A DNA stretch of 64,000 bases from CBETVX01 sp965539935 (GCA_965539935.1 CBETVX010000011.1:1-64000); one strand, 5' to 3'; numbered from the stretch's first letter, positions 53,189 through 62,135 are shown. Numbers and translations: made by a program. The notes: generated by a model from the letters alone, not told the origin.

Positions 53189-54130
53189 TTACTTCACCTC
53201 CCCAAATACTCTTGGGCTAGTATACTTTTCTATTAATGGACTAGCAACATTCATTAGTAATATTGAATATGATACTCCTTCTGGATATCCTCCGTATAGC
53301 CTAATAATACTTGTAATAATTCCACATCCTAAAGCAAAAATGATTTGTCCCTTAGGAGTTACAGGAGATGATGCATAGTCAGTTGCCATATATATGGCAC
53401 CAATCATAAGTCCTCCTGCTAAAACTTGATATATCATGAAACTCACACTAAATCCACCTAATAAAAATGTTAGTACAGCTACTGTACCGATGTAGATAGC
53501 TGGTATTCTTATAGATATAACTCCTCTATATACTAAATATACACCACCAATTATTAAAGCTAATGCTGAGGTTTCACCTATACATCCACCAACATTACCA
53601 ATCAATAAGTTAGTAAATGAAGGTAAGCTTTGTGACACACCTTCTGCTCCACTTACAAGGGCTAATGGAGTAGCAGTACTAACTGCGTCAGGACCTGGTG
53701 TAACCCAACTTGTCATTTGCACTGGCCATGATGCCAATAACATAGCACGGGCAGCTAATGCTGGGTTCATAAAGTTATGACCTAAACCTCCAAAGGCCTG
53801 TTTCACCACTGCAATGGCAAATATGGAACCTATTACTGGAATCCACCAAGGTGCACTTGCTGGAATATTAAATGCCAACAATAATCCAGTAACAACAGCA
53901 CTCCAATCATTTACTGTAACAGGCTGCTTTCTAATTTTTTGGATGGCAGCTTCGGTAATCATTGCAGTTATTATAGAAATCAATATAATTTTTACCGCAT
54001 TAAATCCAAAGAAATATATTCCCATAGCTGTTGCAGGTAATAAAGCAATAACTACATCTCTCATTATTTTGCTTATGGTTTCATCGGACCTAATATGTGG
54101 TGATGAAGAAGCTATTAAATTAAATTCCAT
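53189..54130 (-). CDS. rnfD: Rnf complex subunit D
   Basis: A 313-residue membrane subunit with about nine segments. The covalent FMN threonine is in VSTATPLAL near residue 172. GGLGHNFMNPALAARAML and YMATDYASSPVTPKGQ are the family signatures. It follows rnfC by 17 bases. Confidence 0.96.
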   Translation of the reverse strand: MEFNLIASSSPHIRSDETISKIMRDVVIALLPATAMGIYFFGFNAVKIILISIITAMITEAAIQKIRKQPVTVNDWSAVVTGLLLAFNIPASAPWWIPVIGSIFAIAVVKQAFGGLGHNFMNPALAARAMLLASWPVQMTSWVTPGPDAVSTATPLALVSGAEGVSQSLPSFTNLLIGNVGGCIGETSALALIIGGVYLVYRGVISIRIPAIYIGTVAVLTFLLGGFSVSFMIYQVLAGGLMIGAIYMATDYASSPVTPKGQIIFALGCGIITSIIRLYGGYPEGVSYSILLMNVASPLIEKYTSPRVFGEVK

Positions 54131-54147
54131 CTTTTATTCACCCCTAA

Positions 54148-55470
54148 CTACTTAGTTTTTCTTTTCTTCGCAATAATTTCACGCTTTGATACTCTAATCG
54201 ATTGTAATAATGGTCTCTTAGAAGGACAAATAAATGAACATGATCCACATTCTATACAATCTAAAGCATTATATTTTTCAGCTGTTTCATGCATATTTTT
54301 TAAAGAATATGCGCTAATATATACTGGCTGTAAAAATGCGGGACAAATATCAACACACTTACCGCATTTAATACATGATTGTGGCGCAGGTAACTTAGCT
54401 TCTTCCTTTGTAAGTACTAAAATTCCTGATGTTGTCTTAACAGCTGGTATCTCGTCAGTATATTGAGCAAGACCCATCATAGGACCACCCATTATTATCT
54501 TTCCAGGCTCTCCGTTATATCCACCACATTGTTCTATTATTTCTTTAAAATTTGTTCCAACTTTAATAAGTAAGTTCTTAGGTTCTTTAATCCCTTTACC
54601 AGTAACAGTACATATTCTCTCAACCAATGGCATACCTGTTTTTATAGCATTAGCTATAGCAGCAGCAGTACCAACATTATTAACTATAACTCCAACTGCC
54701 ATTGGAAGTCCTCCTGAAGGAACCTGTCTATTAGTACAAGCATATATAAGTTGTTTTTCCGCTCCTTGAGGATATTTAGTACGAAGTCCTACTACTTCTA
54801 TTCCCTTTTCATTCTTTGTTGCTTCCTTCATAATCTTTATTGCGTCAGGTTTATTATCTTCAATACCAATATAAGCTTTATTAACTGCAGCTGCCTTCAT
54901 CATGGCCTTTAATCCGTAAACTATATCTTCTGGATTTTCTAACATAAGTCTATGGTCTGCAGTTAAGTAAGGCTCACACTCTGCACCATTTAAAATAATA
55001 GTGTCAATATTATTTTCTGGTGGTGGAGATAATTTAACATGGGTTGGAAAACCTGCTCCACCCATACCCACAATTCCTGCCTCTTTGATAATGTTTTTGA
55101 TTTCTTCAGGACTTAAATCAGCAATGTCGCCTTTTGGGACAACGCTTTCATGTACTTCGTTTAAACCATCTGATTCAATTACAATACATTTAACTTCTCC
55201 ACTGGGTGTCAATCTTTTTTCTACTTTCTTTACCACCCCTGATACACTACTATGCACAGGTGCTGAAACAAAACCTCCTGCCTCTCCAATTTTTTGCCCT
55301 AGTTTCACCTTGTCTCCTGCTTTAACCAATGCTTCACAAGGTGCACCTATGTGCTGTTGAAGAGGTATAGCAACTACTTTGGGTTCATTTGCCTTTTCTA
55401 CCTTTAGTTTTTCAGTAGATTCTTTAAAATGTGGTGGATGCACCCCACCTCTAAATGATAAAAGACCCAC
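54148..55470 (-). CDS. rnfC: Rnf complex subunit C (NADH-binding)
   Basis: A 440-residue subunit that exchanges electrons with NAD. GMGGAGFPTHVKL near residue 133 is the nucleotide-binding stretch, as in NuoF. Two [4Fe-4S] clusters are marked by CIKCGKCVDICP and CIECGSCSFICP in the C-terminal third. It is the first gene of the operon; a candidate dyad and -10 box lie 50-100 bases upstream. Confidence 0.96.
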   Translation of the reverse strand: MGLLSFRGGVHPPHFKESTEKLKVEKANEPKVVAIPLQQHIGAPCEALVKAGDKVKLGQKIGEAGGFVSAPVHSSVSGVVKKVEKRLTPSGEVKCIVIESDGLNEVHESVVPKGDIADLSPEEIKNIIKEAGIVGMGGAGFPTHVKLSPPPENNIDTIILNGAECEPYLTADHRLMLENPEDIVYGLKAMMKAAAVNKAYIGIEDNKPDAIKIMKEATKNEKGIEVVGLRTKYPQGAEKQLIYACTNRQVPSGGLPMAVGVIVNNVGTAAAIANAIKTGMPLVERICTVTGKGIKEPKNLLIKVGTNFKEIIEQCGGYNGEPGKIIMGGPMMGLAQYTDEIPAVKTTSGILVLTKEEAKLPAPQSCIKCGKCVDICPAFLQPVYISAYSLKNMHETAEKYNALDCIECGSCSFICPSKRPLLQSIRVSKREIIAKKRKTK

Positions 55471-55521
55471 TATCTTTCACCTCTCTTAATAGTATAAATT
55501 ATTTATTATAAATTTAAATCT

Positions 55522-55567
55522 ATTATACCCTTTGACAAATTATTCTTACATACTGTATACAATACAG
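55522..55567 (-). promoter_or_regulatory. Candidate promoter and operator of the rnf operon
   Basis: A perfect -10 box TATAAT lies at 55527-55522 on the minus strand, but the -35 position (TGTAAG) is poor. Just upstream is a perfect dyad CTGTAT-ACA-ATACAG (55553-55567). A weak -35 with an adjoining dyad is a usual form for an activated promoter. No regulator can be named. Confidence 0.45.
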
Positions 55568-55684
55568 CACAAAAAAAATATAGGTTCAAATTTTTGTCGA
55601 AGGGCTTTAAGTATATGGTATATTGATTTTATAATATTGTCAACGTTTGTGAATAAAGTAACGAGATTTTAGTTGTTTATCAAG

Positions 55685-56251
55685 TTATTTTCTTGTTTTT
55701 CCTTTAATTTTATCATCTAGTACCATCAATCCTTCAGATATATCTTTCTTTATCCACTCTATGACTTCTAGATTGTTTATGGGCACATCGCCAAGTACAT
55801 TCTTTATTTTTTTTGTATCTAGTTCATAACTTTTATTATTCTTATAGTGTCTATATAAAAAATCAACTTCTTTATTACATAATATCAATGTTACCATTGT
55901 ATCTACTATATTTCCTAAAGGAGCTCTATCTATATGGCTATATCTAAAAACAGCTTTAATCTCTGTTCCTGACTGTGGCTTTGATATAATGACAAAACTA
56001 CCATCTGTATTTTCAGCTGCTGCCTTAAACATCGGTATACCAAGACCAACTTTCCTAGTTGTTCTGCTTGTATAAAAAGGGTCCGTTACTTTTTCTAAAG
56101 TTTTAGAATCCATTCCCTTTCCATCATCTTTAATATTAATGCAAAGCTTATCATCTATTAAATCTTCAACAATTGTAATCTCAACCACCTTTGCATTTGC
56201 CGATATAGAATTTTGACAAATATCCAATATATGCATGGAAAGTTCTTTCAT
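55685..56251 (-). CDS. HATPase-fold ATP-binding protein (hydrogenase-cluster type)
   Basis: A 188-residue protein beginning MKELSMHILDICQNSISANA, with a GHKL ATPase site (NSISAN as N-box, DDGKGMD, VGLGIPMFKAAAENTDG). It has no phosphoacceptor histidine domain. It resembles the last member of the small DRTGG/ATPase/PHP clusters that I know from upstream of [FeFe]-hydrogenase operons. ATG 56251 is preferred to GTG 56260, which overlaps the PHP gene stop. The next gene downstream is rnfC, after 214 bases. Confidence 0.82.
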   Translation of the reverse strand: MKELSMHILDICQNSISANAKVVEITIVEDLIDDKLCINIKDDGKGMDSKTLEKVTDPFYTSRTTRKVGLGIPMFKAAAENTDGSFVIISKPQSGTEIKAVFRYSHIDRAPLGNIVDTMVTLILCNKEVDFLYRHYKNNKSYELDTKKIKNVLGDVPINNLEVIEWIKKDISEGLMVLDDKIKGKTRK

Positions 56252-56259
56252 AAATCCCA

Positions 56260-56979
56260 CTATCCTTTTTTAACCTTTAAGTAATCAATTATTTTATCTA
56301 TACTTTTGATGTTTATATCTAAAAAATTATCCCTTTCAGATAAATCTCCTAAATAATGGGCATCTGAGTTTTTTAGTATTCTATACTTTTCTAAATACTT
56401 ATACCTAGATTTAAATTCTTGTATATCGCATAACTTTGAACATTCAATAGTAGATATTTTTAGATCCATAGGAATAAATCCTAAGTTTGATATAATACTA
56501 AAGGTGCCTTTATCCACATGGGCAGGTATTAGTACACCGTCTAAACTAATAACTTTTTCTAAAGCCTTATTTAAACTAACATCCACCGAAGCCATTAAAA
56601 GTCTACTCTCACTATCTATTATATTATCATATTTGTCTAAAATTAGCTGCTCTCCAAAAAAATCTGGACTGTTTTTTTTATCTGGAATTTTATCATCAAT
56701 AAACCTTTGAAATTTTTCAAGACTTGATAAGTTCTTAAATAAACATATAGAGTGGACTTCTTCTTTTGTTTGAAGTTCTATTCCTGGGATTACTATTATA
56801 TCCTTATCCTTTGAAACTTCTATACATGCTCTGCAATTTAAAGTGCTATTATGGTCAGTAATAGCTATAACATCTAAACCTTTAAGCATAGCCATATTAA
56901 TAATATTATTTGGTGTCATACTCCTATCCCCACAGGGTGACAAAGCAGTATGAATATGTAGGTCATAATATATAGGCAT
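56260..56979 (-). CDS. PHP-domain phosphoesterase
   Basis: A 239-residue protein of the polymerase and histidinol phosphatase type. The metal motifs are DLHIHTALSPCGD near residue 6, ITDHNST near residue 41, HVDKGTFSI and NSDAHYLGD near residue 213. Such proteins hydrolyse phosphate esters such as nucleotides; the substrate here is unknown. It lies directly between the second DRTGG gene and the ATPase gene, with no gap to the former. Confidence 0.88.
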   Translation of the reverse strand: MPIYYDLHIHTALSPCGDRSMTPNNIINMAMLKGLDVIAITDHNSTLNCRACIEVSKDKDIIVIPGIELQTKEEVHSICLFKNLSSLEKFQRFIDDKIPDKKNSPDFFGEQLILDKYDNIIDSESRLLMASVDVSLNKALEKVISLDGVLIPAHVDKGTFSIISNLGFIPMDLKISTIECSKLCDIQEFKSRYKYLEKYRILKNSDAHYLGDLSERDNFLDINIKSIDKIIDYLKVKKG

Positions 56980-57315
56980 TTACCTCATCCCAAATTCATA
57001 AAATTTTTTAAATATATCAAATGATTTCAAATCAGTCGATAAAATAGGTATTCCTTCTTCATCTGCTTTTATTATAGTTTCTTCATCTGCTTTGATTGAC
57101 TCAGGTATAATAATACAAGATATATCTATAAGACTTGCTACCGCCACTACATTAACATGGGTTTGTACAGTAATCCAAACATCATTTTTATTAGCATGGG
57201 ACATTACCCAACTAAGTAAATCACAGCAATAAAGCCCATTGACTTCTCTACTTAGTCCATTTTCTCCTGCCAATAATTTAAAACCAAATTCATCTATAAT
57301 GTCCTGTACATACAC
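56980..57315 (-). CDS. DRTGG-domain protein, second copy
   Basis: A 111-residue protein of a single DRTGG-like domain (VMSHANKNDVWITVQTHVNVVAVASLIDISCIII). The domain is known from phosphotransacetylase N-termini and CBS proteins, and its ligand is not established. Compared with the other copy at 57767-58138 it is shorter and strongly diverged. It is followed without a gap by the PHP gene. Confidence 0.78.
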   Translation of the reverse strand: MYVQDIIDEFGFKLLAGENGLSREVNGLYCCDLLSWVMSHANKNDVWITVQTHVNVVAVASLIDISCIIIPESIKADEETIIKADEEGIPILSTDLKSFDIFKKFYEFGMR

Positions 57316-57333
57316 AGTATCCCTCCTAACAAC

Positions 57334-57777
57334 TTAATGTTTTAGATATATTATCATCTTAATGGTAGTTCCTATACCCTTTTCAGACTCTATATAAAAT
57401 TCATCACTAGATCTTTTCATGTTTGGCAAACCCATACCCGCACCAAAACCTAACTCCCTTACTTTATTTGAAGCAGTAGAGAAACCTTCTTGCATTGCTA
57501 AATCAATATTTTCAATACCAGGCCCATCATCTTCTGCAATAATTTCTATTCTATCGTTTTTTACATATACTATTATGGAGCCCCCATTTGAATGGATAAC
57601 AACATTTATTTCTGCCTCATAGGTTGCTATAGCAACTCTCCTAATAATGTTAGAATCAATACCTAATTGTCGCAAAACTCTTTTTAAATTACTTGAGGCT
57701 TCTCCAGCCCTTACAAAATCATCCTTAATTACTTTATATTCTAATTTTATCTCTACTTCATTATCATTAGATACCAT
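57334..57777 (-). CDS. RsbW/SpoIIAB-like serine kinase-fold ATPase
   Basis: A 147-residue GHKL ATPase. The N-box is IATYEAEINVVIHSNGG, followed by AEDDGPGIENIDLAMQEGFSTAS and GFGAGMGLPNMKR. This is the plan of anti-sigma kinases such as RsbW, but no sigma or anti-anti-sigma gene is near. ATG 57777 follows GAGGAG by 9 bases and overlaps the end of the first DRTGG gene by 11. Confidence 0.85.
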   Translation of the reverse strand: MVSNDNEVEIKLEYKVIKDDFVRAGEASSNLKRVLRQLGIDSNIIRRVAIATYEAEINVVIHSNGGSIIVYVKNDRIEIIAEDDGPGIENIDLAMQEGFSTASNKVRELGFGAGMGLPNMKRSSDEFYIESEKGIGTTIKMIIYLKH

Positions 57778-58138
57778 TAGTATCAGCTCCTCTAATTGGA
57801 ATACCCTTAAGTCCATTTGTATATAGAATACCACATGAATTAAATAAGGTATATTTTGTAGAGAGCAATACTAATTCCATATCCTTTGCCATTTCCACCA
57901 CTTCTTTAGGGGGTACTTTTCCTCTTACGAAAACTATTGCACTTAAATCCAACATTTCTGCCGTTCTTATAACCTGGTGATTTGTCAAACCAGTAAGTAA
58001 AATTCCTTCTACGTGTACATAGGCTAGCACATCACTCATTAAGTCACTGCCACAGGCTCCATTGATTTTCTTATCTAGATATTCTTCTCCTACTAAAACC
58101 TCAGCATTTAGTAACCTCTTTATATCACTAATCAGCAT
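57767..58138 (-). CDS. DRTGG-domain protein, first copy
   Basis: A 123-residue protein with one DRTGG-like domain (GACGSDLMSDVLAYVHVEGILLTGLTNHQVIRTAEMLD, VFVRGKVPPKEVVEMA). It starts the core signalling cluster: DRTGG, ATPase, DRTGG, PHP, ATPase. It lies 26 bases after the SPOR-domain gene. The function is not known. Confidence 0.78.
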   Translation of the reverse strand: MLISDIKRLLNAEVLVGEEYLDKKINGACGSDLMSDVLAYVHVEGILLTGLTNHQVIRTAEMLDLSAIVFVRGKVPPKEVVEMAKDMELVLLSTKYTLFNSCGILYTNGLKGIPIRGADTNGI

Positions 58139-58164
58139 ATATATAACACCCCCTATTCCCTTAA

Positions 58165-59055
58165 TTAGATTATTTCAGCGTATTTATTTACACTATCCAT
58201 AAATATTTTCATAAGTTGTAATTTATCTGTGAAATTATTCTCTTTTATTTCTTCGAGACTATTTGTGGACGAATCTACTATTTCAATTAAATTGCTATTA
58301 AATTCAGTAAAGTCTTTAGTTGGTTCTATATTAGATATAGAAGTTTTAATTTCTGATAATAACACTATTTGATCATCAATAAACTGATTAATTTCACTGT
58401 TATTTATTTCATCAAACTTATTATTAGCAAAGAAACTATTAAAATTATTGTAATATTCTATGAGCTTCTTCACCTCTTCTATTGCAACATTAGCATACTC
58501 ATTACCAGAATTATCATATGTAATCTCTCTTACTGGTAAGTTAATGGCAGCAATAAAAGCATCGGAATAAATCTCCCTTATACTTTCTTTATACTTATTA
58601 GCTGATTCTCTATCTAAAAAAGACATTGCGATAACTTTATAGCCATCTTTTTCTATTACATGTCCCACAAGTCCTTCATTTTCCATTTGAGTTATATGTT
58701 TATCAGCATATGTTTTTTCACTAAAACTTCCAACTTGTATATTAAAGATACTCAAAGCAGGTATATCCATTGAAAATTCCTTTATATCATCATTACTGGC
58801 TGTAGTAGTACTTTCCTCGGTATTACTTTCTTTACTATTATTAATAAGTTCATCGATCTTTTCATTTAATTTTTCTTCATATTTCACTTCACTATTTGCT
58901 TCTATGTTATCAGTCTTAGATGATGTTAAAAATAATTTTACACCAAAATATCCGATAGAAACTGATAATAAGGGAAGTACAACTAAAAATAATATCCAGA
59001 ATAATACGCTATTGCTTTTCGAAGTCTTTTTGGATTTTGTCCTATTATATCTCAT
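58165..59055 (-). CDS. SPOR-domain membrane protein
   Basis: A 296-residue protein with a basic start (NRTKSKKTSKS), a membrane segment (residues 18-39), an acidic linker and a SPOR domain near residues 100-170 (FNIQVGSFSEKTYADKHITQMENEGLVGHVI). SPOR domains bind denuded glycan strands. The C-terminal 120 residues form a helical acidic region I do not recognise. It is divergent from the lytic transglycosylase gene at 59240 and may be the first gene of the minus-strand cluster. Confidence 0.82.
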   Translation of the reverse strand: MRYNRTKSKKTSKSNSVLFWILFLVVLPLLSVSIGYFGVKLFLTSSKTDNIEANSEVKYEEKLNEKIDELINNSKESNTEESTTTASNDDIKEFSMDIPALSIFNIQVGSFSEKTYADKHITQMENEGLVGHVIEKDGYKVIAMSFLDRESANKYKESIREIYSDAFIAAINLPVREITYDNSGNEYANVAIEEVKKLIEYYNNFNSFFANNKFDEINNSEINQFIDDQIVLLSEIKTSISNIEPTKDFTEFNSNLIEIVDSSTNSLEEIKENNFTDKLQLMKIFMDSVNKYAEII

Positions 59056-59239
59056 TAATTTCCCTCCTATTTACTTCAATAGTACAACTATATTATATCA
59101 TATTGTAAAGGTTAGTAAATTAGTAGTAACTGTTATTTTACTAATTATTCTTAATTTACCAATAGAAATATCACTAGAAAAATACTACAAACCTATGTTA
59201 TCATTTAATTATAATAAATCTCTTGAAAGGGTGTTATTT

Positions 59240-59782
59240 ATGAAATCTCTTTCAGTAAATGAAATTTTCATTCAAAAACTTAATGATATACAAGGTAGAA
59301 TACCTGTCAGAATAACAAAACTCGAAAAGAATTTCAAAGATATTTTAGATGATAAAATTGTAGATGAAAGCCCTATTGAATCTACATTATTAAATGAAGA
59401 AATTAATCAAATCATTAAGCAAAAATCTAAGGAATATGGTTTAGATGAAAATCTAGTTAAATCAGTTATAAAAGCTGAATCTAATTTTAATCCTCAAGCC
59501 TTATCTAATAAAGGTGCTCAAGGTTTAATGCAACTCATGCCACAAACTGCAAGAGCTTTAGGTGTAGATGACCCATGGGATATAGAGGAAAATATTGAAG
59601 GTGGCGTAAAATATTTAAAGGATATGTTAGAAAAATATAAAGGTAATACTAAACTAGCATTAGCAGCATATAATGCAGGTCCAGGTAATGTAGATAAATA
59701 TGGAGGAATACCACCTTTTAAAGAAACTCAAAATTATGTGAACAAGATAATGGATTATGTAAACATATATAATTCAAAGTAA
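59240..59782 (+). CDS. Lytic transglycosylase, SLT family
   Basis: A 180-residue protein. The catalytic glutamate is in SVIKAESNFNPQALSNKGAQGLMQLMP, and AYNAGPGNV and ETQNYVNKIM complete the SLT signature. It lacks an obvious signal peptide: MKSLSVNEIFIQKLNDIQGRIP is amphipathic. ATG 59240 is preceded by AAAGGGTG. It cleaves peptidoglycan glycan strands. Divergence from a SPOR-domain gene suggests a common wall-remodelling role. Confidence 0.88.
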   Translation: MKSLSVNEIFIQKLNDIQGRIPVRITKLEKNFKDILDDKIVDESPIESTLLNEEINQIIKQKSKEYGLDENLVKSVIKAESNFNPQALSNKGAQGLMQLMPQTARALGVDDPWDIEENIEGGVKYLKDMLEKYKGNTKLALAAYNAGPGNVDKYGGIPPFKETQNYVNKIMDYVNIYNSK

Positions 59783-59787
59783 CAATA

Positions 59788-59826
59788 TATTATAACCCCC
59801 ATGATTTTTATAATCACGGGGGTTAT
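59788..59826. terminator. Hairpin between convergent genes
   Basis: ATAACCCCC and TGATT pair with AATCA and GGGGGTTAT (59790-59826). Neither side has a long T run, so termination strength is uncertain, though its place between convergent genes fits. Confidence 0.5.
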
Positions 59827-59830
59827 GATG

Positions 59831-59962
59831 TTATATCCTTTGTTTAAATTTTGTTAAGACCATCTGAATAACTTCTTCAAGTTTGTCTTTATTTTCATCA
59901 TTAAGTTTTTCATATATATCTATAAGATTTTTAATGTTTGTTTCAAATTCTCTACTGTCCAT
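59831..59962 (-). CDS. Small charged protein of 43 residues
   Basis: ATG 59962 lies 7 bases after a strong AGGAGGT. The product (MDSREFETNIKNLIDIYEKLND onward) is a likely amphipathic helix rich in Asn, Lys and Glu. I do not recognise it. It may be expressed from the region with the Fur box at 60180-60194, 218 bases upstream. Confidence 0.6.
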   Translation of the reverse strand: MDSREFETNIKNLIDIYEKLNDENKDKLEEVIQMVLTKFKQRI

Positions 59963-60179
59963 AATAAACCTCCTATTTTTTTCTGAATATTCTGTACTAA
60001 TTATATAACTTTTTTTCGGAAAATTCAATATTTTTAAATAAGTATTATTGTCAATAAAAATAGTTTTTATAATGAAGCTTTCTAACTTTCTAATATGCTG
60101 TAATAAATAATATTATTTGGATTATTAAAAGGAATGATTATTTATATTACAAAATAGAAAGATTTTAAAATATGGAACA

Positions 60180-60194
60180 TGATAATGATTATCA
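60180..60194. promoter_or_regulatory. Exact 7-1-7 Fur box
   Basis: TGATAATGATTATCA matches the Fur consensus TGATAAT-N-ATTATCA of Gram-positive bacteria without mismatch. It lies in the gene-free gap between the 43-residue gene and the 3' end of the EAL gene. On the minus strand it is followed after 218 bases by that small gene; on the plus strand no gene follows. Confidence 0.7.
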
Positions 60195-60255
60195 TAAATA
60201 TATTTTGACGGTATATTATAATAGAATTACTTTATTAGATAAAAATATTATCTAT

Positions 60256-61902
60256 TTATGAATTATGAAATATTTCTGGTTTATGATAATAATAACCTTG
60301 TATTAAATCAACACCTATTTTTTTACATGTATCAGCAACATCTTTTGTTTCCACTCCTTCAGCAATGGTCACAATATTAGTTTCCCTGCAGAAGTTTATT
60401 ATACTCATAACAATCTTTTTATCCCTTTCATTATCATTGATATTTTTAATTAAAGATTTATCTATTTTAACTACATTTATTGGCATATCAGCTAAATATT
60501 TATAGGAAGAATATCCTACCCCAAAGTCGTCAACGGCAATAGATACTCCATTATTCCTAAGGATTTTTAAATAAGTATTTATATATTCTTTATTAACTGA
60601 AATCCTCTCTGTAATCTCTATTTGAATTCTTTTTGGATCTATTCCATTTAAACTCATTTTTTTTATTAAATAATCTATATTATCTTTACTAAATTGTTTT
60701 GAAGAAAAATTTATTGAGACCATCCAAGAATTATATTGATTTTTTAATAAAAATTCTAAAGCTTTATCGATAGTAAATCTAGTAAGATCATGAATAAGCT
60801 CTGTGTTTTCAATTACTGGTATAAATTCATTTGGATAAATTTGAGTATCATCTTCTTTTATCCATCTAGTTAATAATTCGACTCCACGAATCCTTTCATT
60901 ATTAGATGAATATATATACTGATAAGCTGCCTTTATATTTTCCTTTTTCAATGCATTTATAAAAGTGCTGGCTATGTCGACTTTTGTTTTATAATTAGAC
61001 TCAAGTAAAGGATTGAAATATTTTATTTTTAAATCCTTTGTATTAGCATCATTTAAGGCTATCAAAGCATATCTAACCCCTTCTAACAAGGATACATTTT
61101 TCCCTAAATCTGTTATTCCCAATCTCAACTCTAAATATATCGGTATATTTCTAACCATAATTATCGATTTATTTAAGCCATCTAATAAATTAATTACTTT
61201 TTCTACATTTGTATTTGTAGGATTATGATTTACTTTTATTAAAAAGGTCATACCATAATATCTGTAAAATTCAATGTCATCATATTCTATTAATACTTCC
61301 TTTAACTTTCTAGAAAATTCTACTATTATTTCATTACTAAAACTATAGCCAAAATAGCTAAACAATGGTTCAGATTCTTTTACAGATAAGGCTATTAGAG
61401 TCTTATCTTTACCATCTAATTTATCTTCTTGTTTAATAGTATCTAAGTTCTTAAAATTTGTAATTGAATCATGGGTTAATAGATTCGTTATGTATTCTCT
61501 ATTCCGTCTATTATAATCGGAAAAGCTACCTATTATCAATGCAATAGATATATATATGAATAACCTTATAATCCAGTTTATTGGTTGTTGATATAAATTT
61601 AAACTTGCATCCAGAGGCATAAAAGGCCCTATCATTAAGCCACTAACAATGGCATGAATAACTCCTTGTTTTTTTCCACAAATAGTTGAAACAATAGCAA
61701 TAGGCAAATACATCAAATTAGAATATACCTTAGCAGTTCCCCCTGAAGAATATACTATCATCATCACTATAAAAGATAAAAAATAAAAATATAATATTAT
61801 TTGGAATTTTCTTTCTTTTATAGTTGTAATTCTCTTACCTATGTCACCTATATAAGGTATCGTAATACACTGCGTTATGCCTTTTATATTAATATTTTTC
61901 AT
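60256..61902 (-). CDS. Membrane EAL-domain protein with degenerate GGDEF
   Basis: A 548-residue protein: four to five membrane segments in the first 125 residues, a GGDEF-like domain where the signature has become YRYYGMTFLI and cannot make c-di-GMP, and an EAL domain from about residue 310. The EAL domain keeps the signature-like GVELLTRW, the metal residues in EITERI and DDFGVGYSS, KIDKSLI and AEGVET, so phosphodiesterase activity is likely. It stands alone. Confidence 0.9.
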   Translation of the reverse strand: MKNINIKGITQCITIPYIGDIGKRITTIKERKFQIILYFYFLSFIVMMIVYSSGGTAKVYSNLMYLPIAIVSTICGKKQGVIHAIVSGLMIGPFMPLDASLNLYQQPINWIIRLFIYISIALIIGSFSDYNRRNREYITNLLTHDSITNFKNLDTIKQEDKLDGKDKTLIALSVKESEPLFSYFGYSFSNEIIVEFSRKLKEVLIEYDDIEFYRYYGMTFLIKVNHNPTNTNVEKVINLLDGLNKSIIMVRNIPIYLELRLGITDLGKNVSLLEGVRYALIALNDANTKDLKIKYFNPLLESNYKTKVDIASTFINALKKENIKAAYQYIYSSNNERIRGVELLTRWIKEDDTQIYPNEFIPVIENTELIHDLTRFTIDKALEFLLKNQYNSWMVSINFSSKQFSKDNIDYLIKKMSLNGIDPKRIQIEITERISVNKEYINTYLKILRNNGVSIAVDDFGVGYSSYKYLADMPINVVKIDKSLIKNINDNERDKKIVMSIINFCRETNIVTIAEGVETKDVADTCKKIGVDLIQGYYYHKPEIFHNS

Positions 61903-62135
61903 TCATATTTTCTCTCCCGAAATAAATATTCTAAGGCGTTAAGTCAATAATTATCTTTCTAAACATATCTCAAATTAGAAAAGAAATAAATACATTTTTA
62001 CTATGAAACACCATTGTAAATAATTTATTTTATCCTCTAGCTTTACACTTAAATCAAAACATGATTGTTTTTTAATCAACTATATCAAATTATATCATAT
62101 TTTGTAGATTTTTAGAGGATTTTGTTCGTCATTTT
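61903..62135. other. Gene-free AT-rich region
   Basis: Nothing coding is visible. It must carry the promoter of the minus-strand EAL gene. No riboswitch or repeat was recognised. Confidence 0.4.

Noticed and set aside
55610..55660. Rex-type operator before rnfC
   Set aside because: TTTGTGAATAAAG has one half-site only; no matching second half is present.
57334..57777. Anti-sigma factor SpoIIAB
   Set aside because: The ATPase fold matches, but there is no spoIIAA or sigF next to it and the neighbours are DRTGG and PHP genes.
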